In this document: in pieces, positions 21,830 through 30,718 of the stretch | Layout: each line of letters begins with the position of its first letter | Numbering within the stretch: the first letter of the stretch is position 1 | Origin: an uncultured Clostridia bacterium | GTDB taxonomy: Bacteria > Bacillota > Clostridia > Peptostreptococcales > Anaerovoracaceae | Assembly (NCBI GenBank): GCA_947426455.1 | Contig: CANEEC010000001.1 | Span: 17,141-81,140, forward strand | Reading direction: 5' to 3' | Length of the DNA: 64,000 nucleotides | Translations under genes and position numbers: made by a program | Notes under the pieces: model-generated | Seen by the model: only the letters and a program-made list of their open reading frames with translations | Databases searched by the model: none | What the model was told of the DNA's origin: nothing

Positions 21830-22114
21830 ATGGAAGAAAGAAAGTCGGAAGTCAATGGCCGAAATCATACGGTATACATCGATAACCGGGAATCCCTGGT
21901 GGTAACGGACGTCAGCGACGTGGCCAGCTTCAGCGAAGATACCGTACTGTTCACTCTGTCTCAGGGCGGGTTGATGGTCAAGGGAGAAAATTTGCACATG
22001 CAGCAGCTGGATCTGGAAACGGGAAAGGCAGTGCTTTCGGGCAGCGTACAGTCGGCGGTCTACACCCAAAAGAAGAACCGGGAGAAAAACCTGCTGTCCC
22101 GGCTGCTGAAGTAG
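21830..22114 (+). CDS. yabP: Sporulation protein YabP
   Basis: 94 residues from ATG 21830 after AAAGGAGG. The small beta-rich protein contains NRESLVVTDVSDVASFSED and GENLHMQQLDLETGKAVLSG, the YabP/YqfC family pattern. YabP is needed for spore coat or cortex assembly in Bacillus and is mother-cell expressed. A CATATACT sequence at 21790-21797 resembles a SigE -10, but no clear -35 is seen. yabQ follows 2 bases after the stop. Confidence 0.9.
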   Translation: MEERKSEVNGRNHTVYIDNRESLVVTDVSDVASFSEDTVLFTLSQGGLMVKGENLHMQQLDLETGKAVLSGSVQSAVYTQKKNREKNLLSRLLK

Positions 22115-22116
22115 CC

Positions 22117-22473
22117 ATGCGTCAGTGGATTTTAGGCTGGGAGATGTTCAGTCCCCAGGTATGCCAACAGATTTTAGAGGTGGTGGTGATGACCCTGTGC
22201 GGCATGGTCATCGGACTTGCCCGAACGGTGGATCTGTGTACGGTGAAGCGATGGAAGCTGCATGCCCTGACCGCCTGGCTGCTGGAGGTGCTGTTTTGGG
22301 TAGCAAGTGGTTTTATCGCTGCGGAATTTTTGTATTACTGCGCCTATGGCGCTCTCAGCTTTCACGGGGTAGCGGCGATGGCCGGTGGTTTTTTTCTGTG
22401 GAAATACGCTTTTTGTCGGCAAATTGTAAGTTTTATAGGGATGGTATTTAGTGGACAGAACCCGAATGAGTGA
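22117..22473 (+). CDS. yabQ: Spore cortex membrane protein YabQ
   Basis: 118 residues with about four membrane helices (residues 18-35, 47-65, 69-88, 92-112). It lies in the yabP-yabQ-divIC order conserved in spore formers, where YabQ is required for cortex formation. The start is 2 bases after the yabP stop, so the two are surely co-transcribed. Confidence 0.88.
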   Translation: MRQWILGWEMFSPQVCQQILEVVVMTLCGMVIGLARTVDLCTVKRWKLHALTAWLLEVLFWVASGFIAAEFLYYCAYGALSFHGVAAMAGGFFLWKYAFCRQIVSFIGMVFSGQNPNE

Positions 22474-22537
22474 GGTATAATGATAGGGTATCATTCGAAG
22501 AAACGGCATTTCAGGGGAACCGTCGGGGAACACGGAT

Positions 22538-23095
22538 ATGAGAAAGATGAGACGAAGCCGCGCCTTTAAAAAAGAAAGGGAAAACAACGTCATCGACATC
22601 GATGATGCCAGAAAGCAGCGGCGGAAAAAGAGAAAAGAAGAAAAAGAGAAAAGGGAAGAAAAGCAGGCAAAATCGGAAAAGGGCATAGCTTCTCAGCGCA
22701 GGCGCGCCAGAGGATACCGCCGGAGGCTGATCTATTTTTTGATCTTTGCTCTTATCGTGGGCGTGGTGACCTATACCGTGTGGAACCTTCACACGCTGCG
22801 GCAGCGCGAGGCAAAAGCGCAGGCGGAGCTTCAGGTGAAGCAGGAGGAAAAGGAGCGGCTGGAGCTGGAATTGGAAAACGTGGAAAGCGAAGAATCCGTG
22901 GAGCAGGAAGCCAGAGAACAGCTGCACATGATACGCCCGGGAGAGACGGTTTACATTCTGCCTCCCGATGAAACGAAAAAAGACGAAACCGACGCAGATG
23001 AAAACAGCGCAGAAGAAAATAATATAGACGAAACACAGAAAAATAAATCCAGCGAAAGTGAAACGGAAAACGATAAAAAAGAGGAGACCACATAG
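22538..23095 (+). CDS. divIC: Septum formation initiator, DivIC/FtsB family
   Basis: 185 residues, longer than usual because of both tails. A highly basic cytoplasmic N-terminus (residues 1-62, rich in Lys, Arg and Glu) precedes one membrane helix (about 64-83). A coiled coil (about 85-120, LRQREAKAQAELQVKQEEKE) and the REQLHMIRPGETVYILP segment typical of DivIC follow. The last 40 residues are acidic and of low complexity. It would be part of the FtsL-DivIC-DivIB divisome complex. The stop abuts the next start. Confidence 0.85.
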   Translation: MRKMRRSRAFKKERENNVIDIDDARKQRRKKRKEEKEKREEKQAKSEKGIASQRRRARGYRRRLIYFLIFALIVGVVTYTVWNLHTLRQREAKAQAELQVKQEEKERLELELENVESEESVEQEAREQLHMIRPGETVYILPPDETKKDETDADENSAEENNIDETQKNKSSESETENDKKEETT

Positions 23096-23650
23096 ATGAT
23101 CAAAGAAGTGATCGTGGTGGAGGGACGGGACGATGAACAGGCGGTACGCCGGGCTGTGGAAGCGTCCACCATCGCCACCCACGGTTTTGGAATTGCCAAA
23201 AGCACCTGGCAGCTGATCGAAAAGGCTTATGAGGAGCGGGGAATCATCGTGTTCACCGATCCCGACTTTGCGGGGGAACAGATTCGGAAGCGGATCACGG
23301 ACAAGTTCCCGAAGGCCAAACAGGCTTACCTCACCCAGGCGGAGGCCTGGAAGGACGGGGACATCGGCATTGAGAACGCACAACCCGAAGATATCGCCGA
23401 CGCGCTGAGCAAGGCAAGAGCCACCGCTGTGGAGGGGCGTCGAACCTTCGACCAAAGCGATTTATTCGCCATGGAGCTGATGGGAAAAGAACATTCCGCT
23501 GAATTGAGGAATCTGGTGGGACGAACCCTTGGCATCGGCTACGGAAACGGAAAGCTGTTTTTAAAGCGGCTGAATGAATATGCAGTGACGAGAGAGGAGT
23601 TGACTGCCGCATGGACAAGCTGTATGCGCCAACTACAATCCGAAAAATAA
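23096..23650 (+). CDS. rnmV: Ribonuclease M5
   Basis: 184 residues. The TOPRIM domain starts with VIVVEGRDDEQAVRRAV (Glu) and has FTDPDFAGEQIRKRI (DxD). RNase M5 matures 5S rRNA. The following gene is rsmA, overlapping by 40 bases, a standard Bacillota pair. The start directly follows the divIC stop. Confidence 0.94.
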   Translation: MIKEVIVVEGRDDEQAVRRAVEASTIATHGFGIAKSTWQLIEKAYEERGIIVFTDPDFAGEQIRKRITDKFPKAKQAYLTQAEAWKDGDIGIENAQPEDIADALSKARATAVEGRRTFDQSDLFAMELMGKEHSAELRNLVGRTLGIGYGNGKLFLKRLNEYAVTREELTAAWTSCMRQLQSEK

Positions 23651-24483
23651 AACAAAAGCATAAATTCCATCTGTCAAAGAGCTTGGGACAGAATTTTCTC
23701 ACCGATGGCAACATCGTAGCCAATATTGTAGAAAGCTGCGGCGCGGGGGAAGAAGACCTGGTCATCGAAATCGGCCCCGGCATCGGCGTCCTTACCGCGC
23801 AGGCCGCGGAGGCTGCCGGCAAAGTGGTGGCGGTGGAAGTGGACAAGCACCTGATTCCCATTTTAAAAGAAACCTTGGCGGAATATTCCAATGTGACGGT
23901 GGTCAATCAGGATATCCTGAAAACCGATGTGACACAGCTGATTGCAGAGCATCGGATGATTGGCGATCGTCCGGCGAAAGGGATAAAAATCATCGGCAAT
24001 CTGCCATACTATATCACCACGCCCATCATCATGAAGCTGTTGGAAGAACAGGTTCCCTGCGACAGCATTACCATTATGCTGCAAAAGGAAGTGGCGGAAC
24101 GTATCCAGGCGCCGCCTGGTTCCCGCATCTACGGCGCGCTGTCGGTGGCGGTGCAGTACCACTGTGAAGTCACCTATGTGATGACGGTACCGAAGGAGGT
24201 ATTTCATCCGCAGCCCAAGGTGGATTCCGCGGTGATTCGTCTGGATCGGCGAACCCAACGGCCGGTGGAACTCACGGACGAGAGACTGTTCTTCGAAGCG
24301 GTCAAAGCCGGTTTCGGCCAGCGGCGAAAGACGCTGCTCAACGCGCTGACCGGTGTTCGAGGGAAAACCAAAGAAGAAATAGCGGTCATGTTAGAGGCCG
24401 CGGGAGTTGAGGCAAATCGTCGGGCGGAGACGCTGACCATGGGGGAGTTTGCATCCATCGCCAACGAGATTGCAAAGCAGTAA
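23611..24483 (+). CDS. rsmA: 16S rRNA dimethyladenosine transferase RsmA (KsgA)
   Basis: 290 residues. The SAM site is IEIGPGIGVLTAQAAEAA, motif IV is NLPYYITTPI, and the family N-terminus SLGQNFLTD is present. It dimethylates two adjacent adenosines near the 3' end of 16S rRNA during small-subunit maturation. It overlaps the end of rnmV, so it is translationally coupled. Confidence 0.97.
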   Translation: MDKLYAPTTIRKIKQKHKFHLSKSLGQNFLTDGNIVANIVESCGAGEEDLVIEIGPGIGVLTAQAAEAAGKVVAVEVDKHLIPILKETLAEYSNVTVVNQDILKTDVTQLIAEHRMIGDRPAKGIKIIGNLPYYITTPIIMKLLEEQVPCDSITIMLQKEVAERIQAPPGSRIYGALSVAVQYHCEVTYVMTVPKEVFHPQPKVDSAVIRLDRRTQRPVELTDERLFFEAVKAGFGQRRKTLLNALTGVRGKTKEEIAVMLEAAGVEANRRAETLTMGEFASIANEIAKQ

Positions 24484-24521
24484 CAACCGATTAGGGAAAA
24501 GAGAATTACGGGGAAACAACA

Positions 24522-26546
24522 TTGGAGATAACAAAAGAAAACGAAAAGCAAAACGAAATACAGGAGAAAAAACGAAAACAACTGTGGAATTACCCGCTGT
24601 GCCGCATCATGGCGCTGGCGGTGGGTTTGACGTTATATATGGAGATCTGGAATCAGAAAAGTTTAGGGGGGTTGTGGAATTTCATCGGCAATCGTCCTGT
24701 GGCCTTCGGCATCAATCTGCTGATCGTACTGGCCACTTTGGCGCCGGGATTTTTATTTCGGCGGCGAATCTTCTATGTGACGTTTATGTCGCTGGTCTGG
24801 ATCATTGGAGGAACCGTCAACGGCGTTATTTTAACCCAGCGCATCACGCCGTTTACCATCAACGATTTCGATGTGGTGCAGACGGGACTGGGCGTTTTGC
24901 CCAACTACTTTTCCAATACGGAGCTTTACGCCATGGCAGGAGGAATTATCGCCACGGTGGTCATACTGGTCATCGTCTTCTGTAAAGCGCCAAAGGTGGA
25001 AAAGAGAAGCCTGTGGAAGGGCGCGCTGATCACGGCGATCTGCGTTGCCGCGGCGCTTGGCGGAACGGAGGCGGCGCTGCGGCAGGGAGAACTTTCCAAC
25101 GTATTCAACAATCTGGGCGACGCTTATCAGAAATACGGGTTTGCCTATTGCTTTGGCAGCACCTGGCTGAATCGGGGCGTAACCAGGCCCTCTAACTATT
25201 CCCAGGAGCGGATGCTGGGCGTTTTGGATAACATCGAAGAAGAGAGAGACTGGGATTCGGAGGCGCCCAATCGCCTTCCCAATATTGTGTACGTGCAGTT
25301 GGAATCCTTTATGGATCCCCAGTACATCAAATGGCTGGAATGTTCGGAGGATCCCCTGCCAAACTGGCGCAGGATCAAACGTCGCGGAAGCGACGGTTTC
25401 CTTACAGTGCCTGTGGTGGGAGCCGGAACCTCCAACACGGAAATGGAAATTCTGACGGGAATGAGAATTCGTTTCTTCGGCCCGGGCGAATATCCTTTCG
25501 AGACCATCCTGAAAAAGACTACGGTGGAAACGACGGCCTATAGCCTGAAAGAGCTGGGATACGCCACCCACGCGCTGCATAACCATCGGGGCGTATTCTA
25601 CGGACGGAACGAAATCTATGCCAATCTGGGCTTCGACGATTTCACATCGCTGGAATACATGTTGAACGTGACCAAAACTCCGAAGAACTGGGCGCGAGAC
25701 GAGGTGCTGACCGACGAAATTATGACGGCGCTGCAGTCCACCGAAGGAAGGGATTACGTCTACACCGTATCGGTGCAGGGTCACGGCAAGTATCCCACGA
25801 AAAAGGTGTATGACGAGCCGGAAATTCAGATCCAAAGCAACGACCCCACCGTCAGTCAGGAACGGTTGAATCAGTTTGAATACTACGTCCAGCAGGTTCA
25901 CGAAATGGATCAGTTCATCGGCGAACTCACCGATGCGCTGAGCCGGTGGGACGAGCCCACCGTGGTGGTCTTTTACGGAGATCATCTGCCCAATCTGGAC
26001 ATCGAAAAAAATGAGCTTACGAATCGCGACCTGTTCCAGACGGAATACGTGGTCTGGAGCAATTTCCGCATGAGACAGAAAGACCAGGATCTGTACGCCT
26101 ATCAGTTGTCTGCGGAGCTGTTCGACCAGCTGGGCATCCACGCGGGAACCATGATTCAGTTCCACCAGACCCAGCAGGAGCGCACCAGCTACATTTCCAA
26201 CTTAAAGGCGCTTCAGTATGACATGCTGTACGGCCAGCGATATATCTACGGAGAAAAGGGAATGCCGAAGCCTACGGATCTGAAGATGGGAATTCGGGAT
26301 ATCGTGGTGACCAACGTCTTTTCTTCTGCCGGCAAATGGTACGTACAGGGAGAAAATTTCACCCCCTACAGCGAGGTGACGGTGGACGGAGAAATTCTGG
26401 ATACCGATTATATCAGTGAAAACCTGCTTCTGGTCAACGGAGTGATGACGCTTCCCGATGCGTCCCAAATCCAGATCAGCCAGGTAGAAAAATACAGGGT
26501 AGTGCTGTCCGTATCGCCGGAGACACTTCCCGAAGAAGAACCATAG
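24522..26546 (+). CDS. LtaS-like membrane sulfatase-fold enzyme
   Basis: 674 residues, apparently starting at TTG 24522 after GGGGAAAC; no ATG occurs until a methionine inside the first helix. About five membrane helices occupy residues 28-190. The sulfatase domain follows: VYVQLESF, then GAGTSNTEMEILTG, where Thr303 sits at the catalytic position, and VVVFYGDHLPNLD for the metal site. A beta-rich tail of about 90 residues ends the protein. LtaS-type enzymes transfer glycerol phosphate to lipid acceptors outside the membrane; lipoteichoic acid synthesis is likely but a related glycerophosphotransferase is possible. Confidence 0.85.
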   Translation: MEITKENEKQNEIQEKKRKQLWNYPLCRIMALAVGLTLYMEIWNQKSLGGLWNFIGNRPVAFGINLLIVLATLAPGFLFRRRIFYVTFMSLVWIIGGTVNGVILTQRITPFTINDFDVVQTGLGVLPNYFSNTELYAMAGGIIATVVILVIVFCKAPKVEKRSLWKGALITAICVAAALGGTEAALRQGELSNVFNNLGDAYQKYGFAYCFGSTWLNRGVTRPSNYSQERMLGVLDNIEEERDWDSEAPNRLPNIVYVQLESFMDPQYIKWLECSEDPLPNWRRIKRRGSDGFLTVPVVGAGTSNTEMEILTGMRIRFFGPGEYPFETILKKTTVETTAYSLKELGYATHALHNHRGVFYGRNEIYANLGFDDFTSLEYMLNVTKTPKNWARDEVLTDEIMTALQSTEGRDYVYTVSVQGHGKYPTKKVYDEPEIQIQSNDPTVSQERLNQFEYYVQQVHEMDQFIGELTDALSRWDEPTVVVFYGDHLPNLDIEKNELTNRDLFQTEYVVWSNFRMRQKDQDLYAYQLSAELFDQLGIHAGTMIQFHQTQQERTSYISNLKALQYDMLYGQRYIYGEKGMPKPTDLKMGIRDIVVTNVFSSAGKWYVQGENFTPYSEVTVDGEILDTDYISENLLLVNGVMTLPDASQIQISQVEKYRVVLSVSPETLPEEEP

Positions 26547-26567
26547 AATGTTAAGGAGGATCATGTC

Positions 26568-26945
26568 ATGAAAAAACCAGTTGCAACGAAAAACGCACCG
26601 GCGGCCATCGGCCCTTACGCTCAGGCAAACATTGTAGGAGGCCTGCTGTTTGCCTCCGGTCAGCTTCCGGCGGATCCGGAGACCGGAAACATCCCTGAGG
26701 GCATTGAGGCTCAGGCGACCCAGTCTTTGAAAAATGTGAAGGCTATCGTGGAGGCTGCGGGAAGTTCCATGGATAAGGTAATCAAGACCACCGTATTCAT
26801 GAAGGATATGAACGATTTTGCCAAGATGAACGCCATCTACGCCACCTTCTTTACCGAAGGGCAATATCCTTCTCGCTCTGCCATCGAGGTAGCGCGTCTG
26901 CCCAAGGACGTTCTCATTGAGATCGAGGTTATCGCAGAGGTATAA
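26568..26945 (+). CDS. ridA: RidA family enamine/imine deaminase
   Basis: 125 residues, full length. The family pattern is clear: AIGPYAQANIVGGLLFASGQLP and RSAIEVARLPKDVLIEIEVIAEV, which includes the carboxylate-binding arginine. RidA hydrolyses reactive 2-aminoacrylate-type enamines from PLP enzymes. AAGGAGGATC precedes the ATG. A threonine-dehydratase-like enzyme (DsdA) and two PLP-fold proteins lie elsewhere in the window but are not linked to it. Confidence 0.95.
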   Translation: MKKPVATKNAPAAIGPYAQANIVGGLLFASGQLPADPETGNIPEGIEAQATQSLKNVKAIVEAAGSSMDKVIKTTVFMKDMNDFAKMNAIYATFFTEGQYPSRSAIEVARLPKDVLIEIEVIAEV

Positions 26946-26951
26946 GCGGCT

Positions 26952-27320
26952 ATGGCATTGGTATTGAGAACGCTTTTGATTGTGGTTTGTATGATCGTGG
27001 GCGCTTTTCTCGACGCGCAGCTGAACATCTATGCGGGCGCATCGGGGAATCTGCTGTTTTTAGCCTCCATCGCTACGTACATCGTGTACTTTGCCGTAGG
27101 GGTGACGCTGGGAACCATCTTCAACCCGCGTCTCACAAAGAACAATCAGAAAATGATATATCTGTTTCCCATCATCATTTTTATCATCATCGGCGTTACG
27201 CCGTTGTTCAATTTGGTGATGCCCATGCTGGCTATCAATCGGTTCACCATATATCTGAAACAGTTTACTTATCTGTCCTGGACGATTGTAGGCGCTTTTA
27301 CAGCGCTGATCTTCCGGTAA
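26952..27320 (+). CDS. Small four-helix membrane protein, unknown
   Basis: 122 residues, almost entirely hydrophobic, with four likely helices (about 5-24, 33-57, 67-91, 101-120) and short basic loops (NPRLTKNNQK). It begins 7 bases after the ridA stop, so it is probably co-transcribed. No family is recognised. No good ribosome site of its own is visible, which suggests coupled translation. Confidence 0.6.
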   Translation: MALVLRTLLIVVCMIVGAFLDAQLNIYAGASGNLLFLASIATYIVYFAVGVTLGTIFNPRLTKNNQKMIYLFPIIIFIIIGVTPLFNLVMPMLAINRFTIYLKQFTYLSWTIVGAFTALIFR

Positions 27321-27351
27321 CCGCAGATGAATACATAAAGGACGATAAAAC

Positions 27352-27396
27352 AAAAAAGGCCTTGTCAACTCTTCGGAGCTGCAAGGTCTTTATATT
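27352..27396. terminator. Bidirectional terminator between convergent genes
   Basis: An A-run, CCTTG (27360-27364), an inner CTC-TTCG-GAG hairpin, CAAGG (27382-27386), then a T-rich run. It serves the rightward ridA unit and the leftward acetolactate decarboxylase gene. Confidence 0.8.
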
Positions 27397-27445
27397 TTTG
27401 GCGAAACTGCGTCGCTAAGTCATGGAGATTGCTTTTTTCTACATT

Positions 27446-28162
27446 TTACTTTTTGGAACCTTCCACTGCTTCTGTCTTTGCGCTCAGATCCTCACAAAGA
27501 TCTCGTTTTGCGAATTCCGGGTTCCGCGGTAGCGTCAAGTCAAAGCGTTCGATCTTGTTGATTTTAACGCTGATTTTGTCGGCGGATAGTCCTAAGATAT
27601 GACCGCCCTGGGTTTTATCCCCACTCAGATAGTGGAAATGCCAGCCAGGCAGGTTTATGCCGTTGACATAGGCCGGACAAAATACCGCGATTACACTGCC
27701 CCAGGTATGGGAATGGTGAAATTCCCTCTGATTTCGTGCTACCTCTGATAAGGTCGGATATGGCTTTTCGCTGGGGAAACAACTGCGGACATGCATGGTT
27801 TTAAAATTGCCGCAGGCCTTGATCATATAGAACACATTCTTATTATCCTTGACAAGTGGTTCCAACGCTTTTTTGAGCGCTTCCAAATCTTTGATATCCT
27901 TGAACTCTATTTCCGGAACGCTTTCATCAAACTGTGCAACCGTACCAAACGCTATCCCGTCCTCCGGTTTCATGGTGACAACTTTACCATCCGCCGTTGC
28001 CTTGTAAGCTACGCCGTCTTCAAAAATTGCCTCGCCATCCAGCCCGGTATAAGTACCGATGCCGGTATTTGCATGATGCAGGAAATCCTTCACATTGACG
28101 GTCTCGTCAAAATTACCTAACATAAGCGCATTCAAGGTCGATGCCTGCACTAAAGTTTTCAT
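27446..28162 (-). CDS. budA: Alpha-acetolactate decarboxylase
   Basis: 238 residues, full length. The zinc-binding signature is PGWHFHYLSGDKTQGGHILG, giving His-x-His and a later His; FHHSHTWGS is also present. It converts 2-acetolactate to acetoin. No acetolactate synthase lies nearby. It sits 50 bases downstream of a 2-keto-3-deoxygluconate permease gene, with its own GAGGTG site, so both may be read from the promoter at 29338-29366. That would link acetoin formation to sugar-acid uptake. Confidence 0.9.
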   Translation of the reverse strand: MKTLVQASTLNALMLGNFDETVNVKDFLHHANTGIGTYTGLDGEAIFEDGVAYKATADGKVVTMKPEDGIAFGTVAQFDESVPEIEFKDIKDLEALKKALEPLVKDNKNVFYMIKACGNFKTMHVRSCFPSEKPYPTLSEVARNQREFHHSHTWGSVIAVFCPAYVNGINLPGWHFHYLSGDKTQGGHILGLSADKISVKINKIERFDLTLPRNPEFAKRDLCEDLSAKTEAVEGSKK

Positions 28163-28212
28163 AATAACACCTCATTTCATATGGTTCTGTTTTGATTGTT
28201 TTCTTTCCCCGC

Positions 28213-29250
28213 TTATTTCATGGCTGCCGCCGGATGGTTATGACGGTTCTCCTTCTGCTTTGGCTGTTCATCGGCGGGGTGTCTGGTCAGAATGTACTTA
28301 ACCATGAACGGACATAGAATGTTCGTAATCGCAAGTACGAAGGCAAGCACTGCAACCGCAGAGTCTACATAGGGTTCAAACATCGTGTTGGAAGCCGCAG
28401 CCATAGAAGGAATGACCAGAGCGACGCCCGCCAGAGAACCGCTTGCAAAGGAGGCATAACCCGGTCTGTGCAGAGCTGTTCTTTCAAAAATGTAGGACGG
28501 CGTAATCACGATGATGAAGTAAAGTACGCTCAGCAGGAGCCCCTGGGGAATCATTTTAAACGCATCGATCAGATTGATGGTGGAGCCGAATTCAAAACCC
28601 AGGAACGGCAGGATGATTGCGTTGCCGCCTGCGAATATTTTGCGGATATCCATATCCAGATTGCCCAAAACCATACCTAAGATGAACGGAATGATTAGAG
28701 AAATAATCTGCATAATCTGTGCTTCACCAAAACCCGCTTCTCCATAAAAACCCAAGAACAGCAGCGGCAGCAGGGGCATAGAGCAAATCAGCATGATTCC
28801 GAAGCTTGCTTTATCCGCTTTGTCACCGAACGGAGAAATGATACCCATGTAAAGAGCCGCGTTTGCGCTGGTTACTGCGCAGACAAAGGCGAGGAAGGAA
28901 ATTCCGAAAAAGCCTTCATAGCTGAACGCCAGATAAAACAGTGCGCATAAGACATAGGCGATACCCAGCCTGACGATAATTAGCCGCATACCACGATGCA
29001 TAGCATCCTTGATATCGGACATTTTCAGCTGCGTACCGGTACAGAACAGCATCAAACCGATGATCAGCATCTGACCGGAGGAGGAGAACATATCCTTCAT
29101 TGGGTTCCCCAACGTGTCCCATAAATTAAGATCCAGAAAGCCTTCACAAATTGTTGTGATAATTGCACCGATAATCAGCGGTACAAACATGGTACCTGCC
29201 GGCACCTTCTGCAGTGTTTTCCAAATGTTTACGTTTCTTTTCGTTTCCAT
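28213..29250 (-). CDS. kdgT: 2-keto-3-deoxygluconate permease (KdgT family)
   Basis: 345 residues with about ten membrane helices. Family segments include KVPAGTMFVPLIIGAIITT at the N-terminus, FCTGTQLKM, CAVTSANAALYMG and FASGSLAGVALVIPSM. KdgT imports 2-keto-3-deoxygluconate with protons. The product could enter the kdgK/KDPG aldolase genes 3 kb away. GGGAGAGGG precedes the ATG. It is divergent from the PucR-type regulator. Confidence 0.88.
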   Translation of the reverse strand: METKRNVNIWKTLQKVPAGTMFVPLIIGAIITTICEGFLDLNLWDTLGNPMKDMFSSSGQMLIIGLMLFCTGTQLKMSDIKDAMHRGMRLIIVRLGIAYVLCALFYLAFSYEGFFGISFLAFVCAVTSANAALYMGIISPFGDKADKASFGIMLICSMPLLPLLFLGFYGEAGFGEAQIMQIISLIIPFILGMVLGNLDMDIRKIFAGGNAIILPFLGFEFGSTINLIDAFKMIPQGLLLSVLYFIIVITPSYIFERTALHRPGYASFASGSLAGVALVIPSMAAASNTMFEPYVDSAVAVLAFVLAITNILCPFMVKYILTRHPADEQPKQKENRHNHPAAAMK

Positions 29251-29337
29251 ATCTTTGCACCCTCTCCCTTTATATCATTGATCTTCTAATCTTTTCCCAC
29301 GGGGAATCCATTCCTTCTCCTTTCTCTTTACATCTAC

Positions 29338-29383
29338 AATTTAATCCGATTTCCTTGCTTTTGCAATGTTATGTCGGTATAAT
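29338..29383. promoter_or_regulatory. Interleaved divergent promoters, kdgT and PucR-type regulator
   Basis: Rightward: TTGCTT (29355-29360), 17 bases, TATAAT (29378-29383). Leftward on the reverse strand: TTGCAA (29361-29366), 17 bases, TAAATT (29338-29343). The two -35 boxes abut and together form the inverted repeat TTGCTTTTGCAA, a possible operator. Confidence 0.6.
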
Positions 29384-29491
29384 GATTTTATTCTTATTTG
29401 TGCGTTTAGCACAATAAAATACGACAGAGGGGATTGCCGACAGAAAGAAGCGAGACTTGTTCGCTATGGCCGGCGGAGGAAAGGAAATAGC

Positions 29492-30694
29492 ATGGAGTTA
29501 CAAACCTTATTAGCGGACTTTTTCAAGCAGGACGACTTCAACCAACTTGCGATTGACAGTGCTGGGATTCTCGGCTGCCCGCTGATGATTGTGGATGAAA
29601 CCTTTCACATTGTGGCGCACCACGCGCCTGCGGATTTTCATGACAAGGTTTTTGTACATGCTGTCAGTCGGGGTGAGATCACCTATGAAGCCAGTGCTAT
29701 GTTCAGTACCAATGAGGAGATTTGTGCCGGACGTGCGGCTTATATGACGCTTGCAGACAGTCCCTACCCGCGGCGTGTTGCACCGCTGTGCACTGCGAAT
29801 CTCCGTCTCGGATATCTGATATGTGTCGATGTGGATGGACATCTGCATACTCTGGAGGAAGCTGCCTATGATGCCGTTGAATCGGTATTGGCTAAACAGC
29901 TTTTTATGGAGGTCAATCGACAGGGGCGGCTTTTTGAAACCGCAGAGGAGGTTCTGGAGAGTCTGCTGGATGGTTGTTTTTCCGCTGAACCATATTTTCG
30001 GCTGCAGGCCTCTACCACTTATCTTGCGGACTTTCATCCCAAGGCCTTTGCACTGATTGATCTGAAGGGTTACCACAGCCTGTATCTGGACGGCAACCGC
30101 CTGAAGGATGAGTTAATGTACCGTTTCTATGAGTCGCACCCGTTTTTGTATCGCGGGAACGTGCTGATGTTTCTGCACGAAGCGCATAATCGGTATGCAC
30201 TGCACAGTCTTGCAGAAGAATTTCACCTCAAAATAGTGATTTCTCCGCCCCTTGGCAATCTCTTTGGCCTACCGCAGCTATATCGTTGTGTGAAGGAGGG
30301 ACTGGATATTCTGGCGGAAGCCTCTGAAGACAGCGACGGCGTTGTTTTCCGTGCATCCGCGCTCAGTACACTGATCCTGTTGTGCAAATATAAAGAGCGC
30401 ACAGACCTGATCGATGAAAAGGTACAGGCGCTTGCCGCTAACGATACGAAAAAAGGCAGCCTGTACTGCGAGACGCTGTACCGCTACCTGATTTGCGGTC
30501 ATTCTCTCAAGGAAACCTGCGAGGCGCTGTTTACCCATCGCAATACGGTACTCTACCGCCTTCGCCGCATGAAGGATGACTGTGGGATTTCACTGGAAGA
30601 TCCCATGCAGCATGCAAATCTGCTGCTATCTGTTTCTCTGCTCCTGCTTCAGACACGGGGTGCGGCCTTCTTCCTGCCGCAGCAGGAAATCTGA
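29492..30694 (+). CDS. PucR/CdaR-type transcriptional regulator
   Basis: 400 residues from ATG 29492 after GGAGG; a longer frame starting at 29366 crosses the promoter and is rejected. The N-terminal part looks like a ligand-sensing domain (GCPLMIVDETFHIVAHHAP). The C-terminus carries the PucR helix-turn-helix, GHSLKETCEALFTHRNTVLYRL, about residues 338-365. Being divergent from kdgT and budA across interleaved promoters, it most likely controls them; the ligand could be a sugar acid, by context only. Confidence 0.8.
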   Translation: MELQTLLADFFKQDDFNQLAIDSAGILGCPLMIVDETFHIVAHHAPADFHDKVFVHAVSRGEITYEASAMFSTNEEICAGRAAYMTLADSPYPRRVAPLCTANLRLGYLICVDVDGHLHTLEEAAYDAVESVLAKQLFMEVNRQGRLFETAEEVLESLLDGCFSAEPYFRLQASTTYLADFHPKAFALIDLKGYHSLYLDGNRLKDELMYRFYESHPFLYRGNVLMFLHEAHNRYALHSLAEEFHLKIVISPPLGNLFGLPQLYRCVKEGLDILAEASEDSDGVVFRASALSTLILLCKYKERTDLIDEKVQALAANDTKKGSLYCETLYRYLICGHSLKETCEALFTHRNTVLYRLRRMKDDCGISLEDPMQHANLLLSVSLLLLQTRGAAFFLPQQEI

Positions 30695-30718
30695 CCGCAT
30701 CGCCTTCCCTCGCCATAT

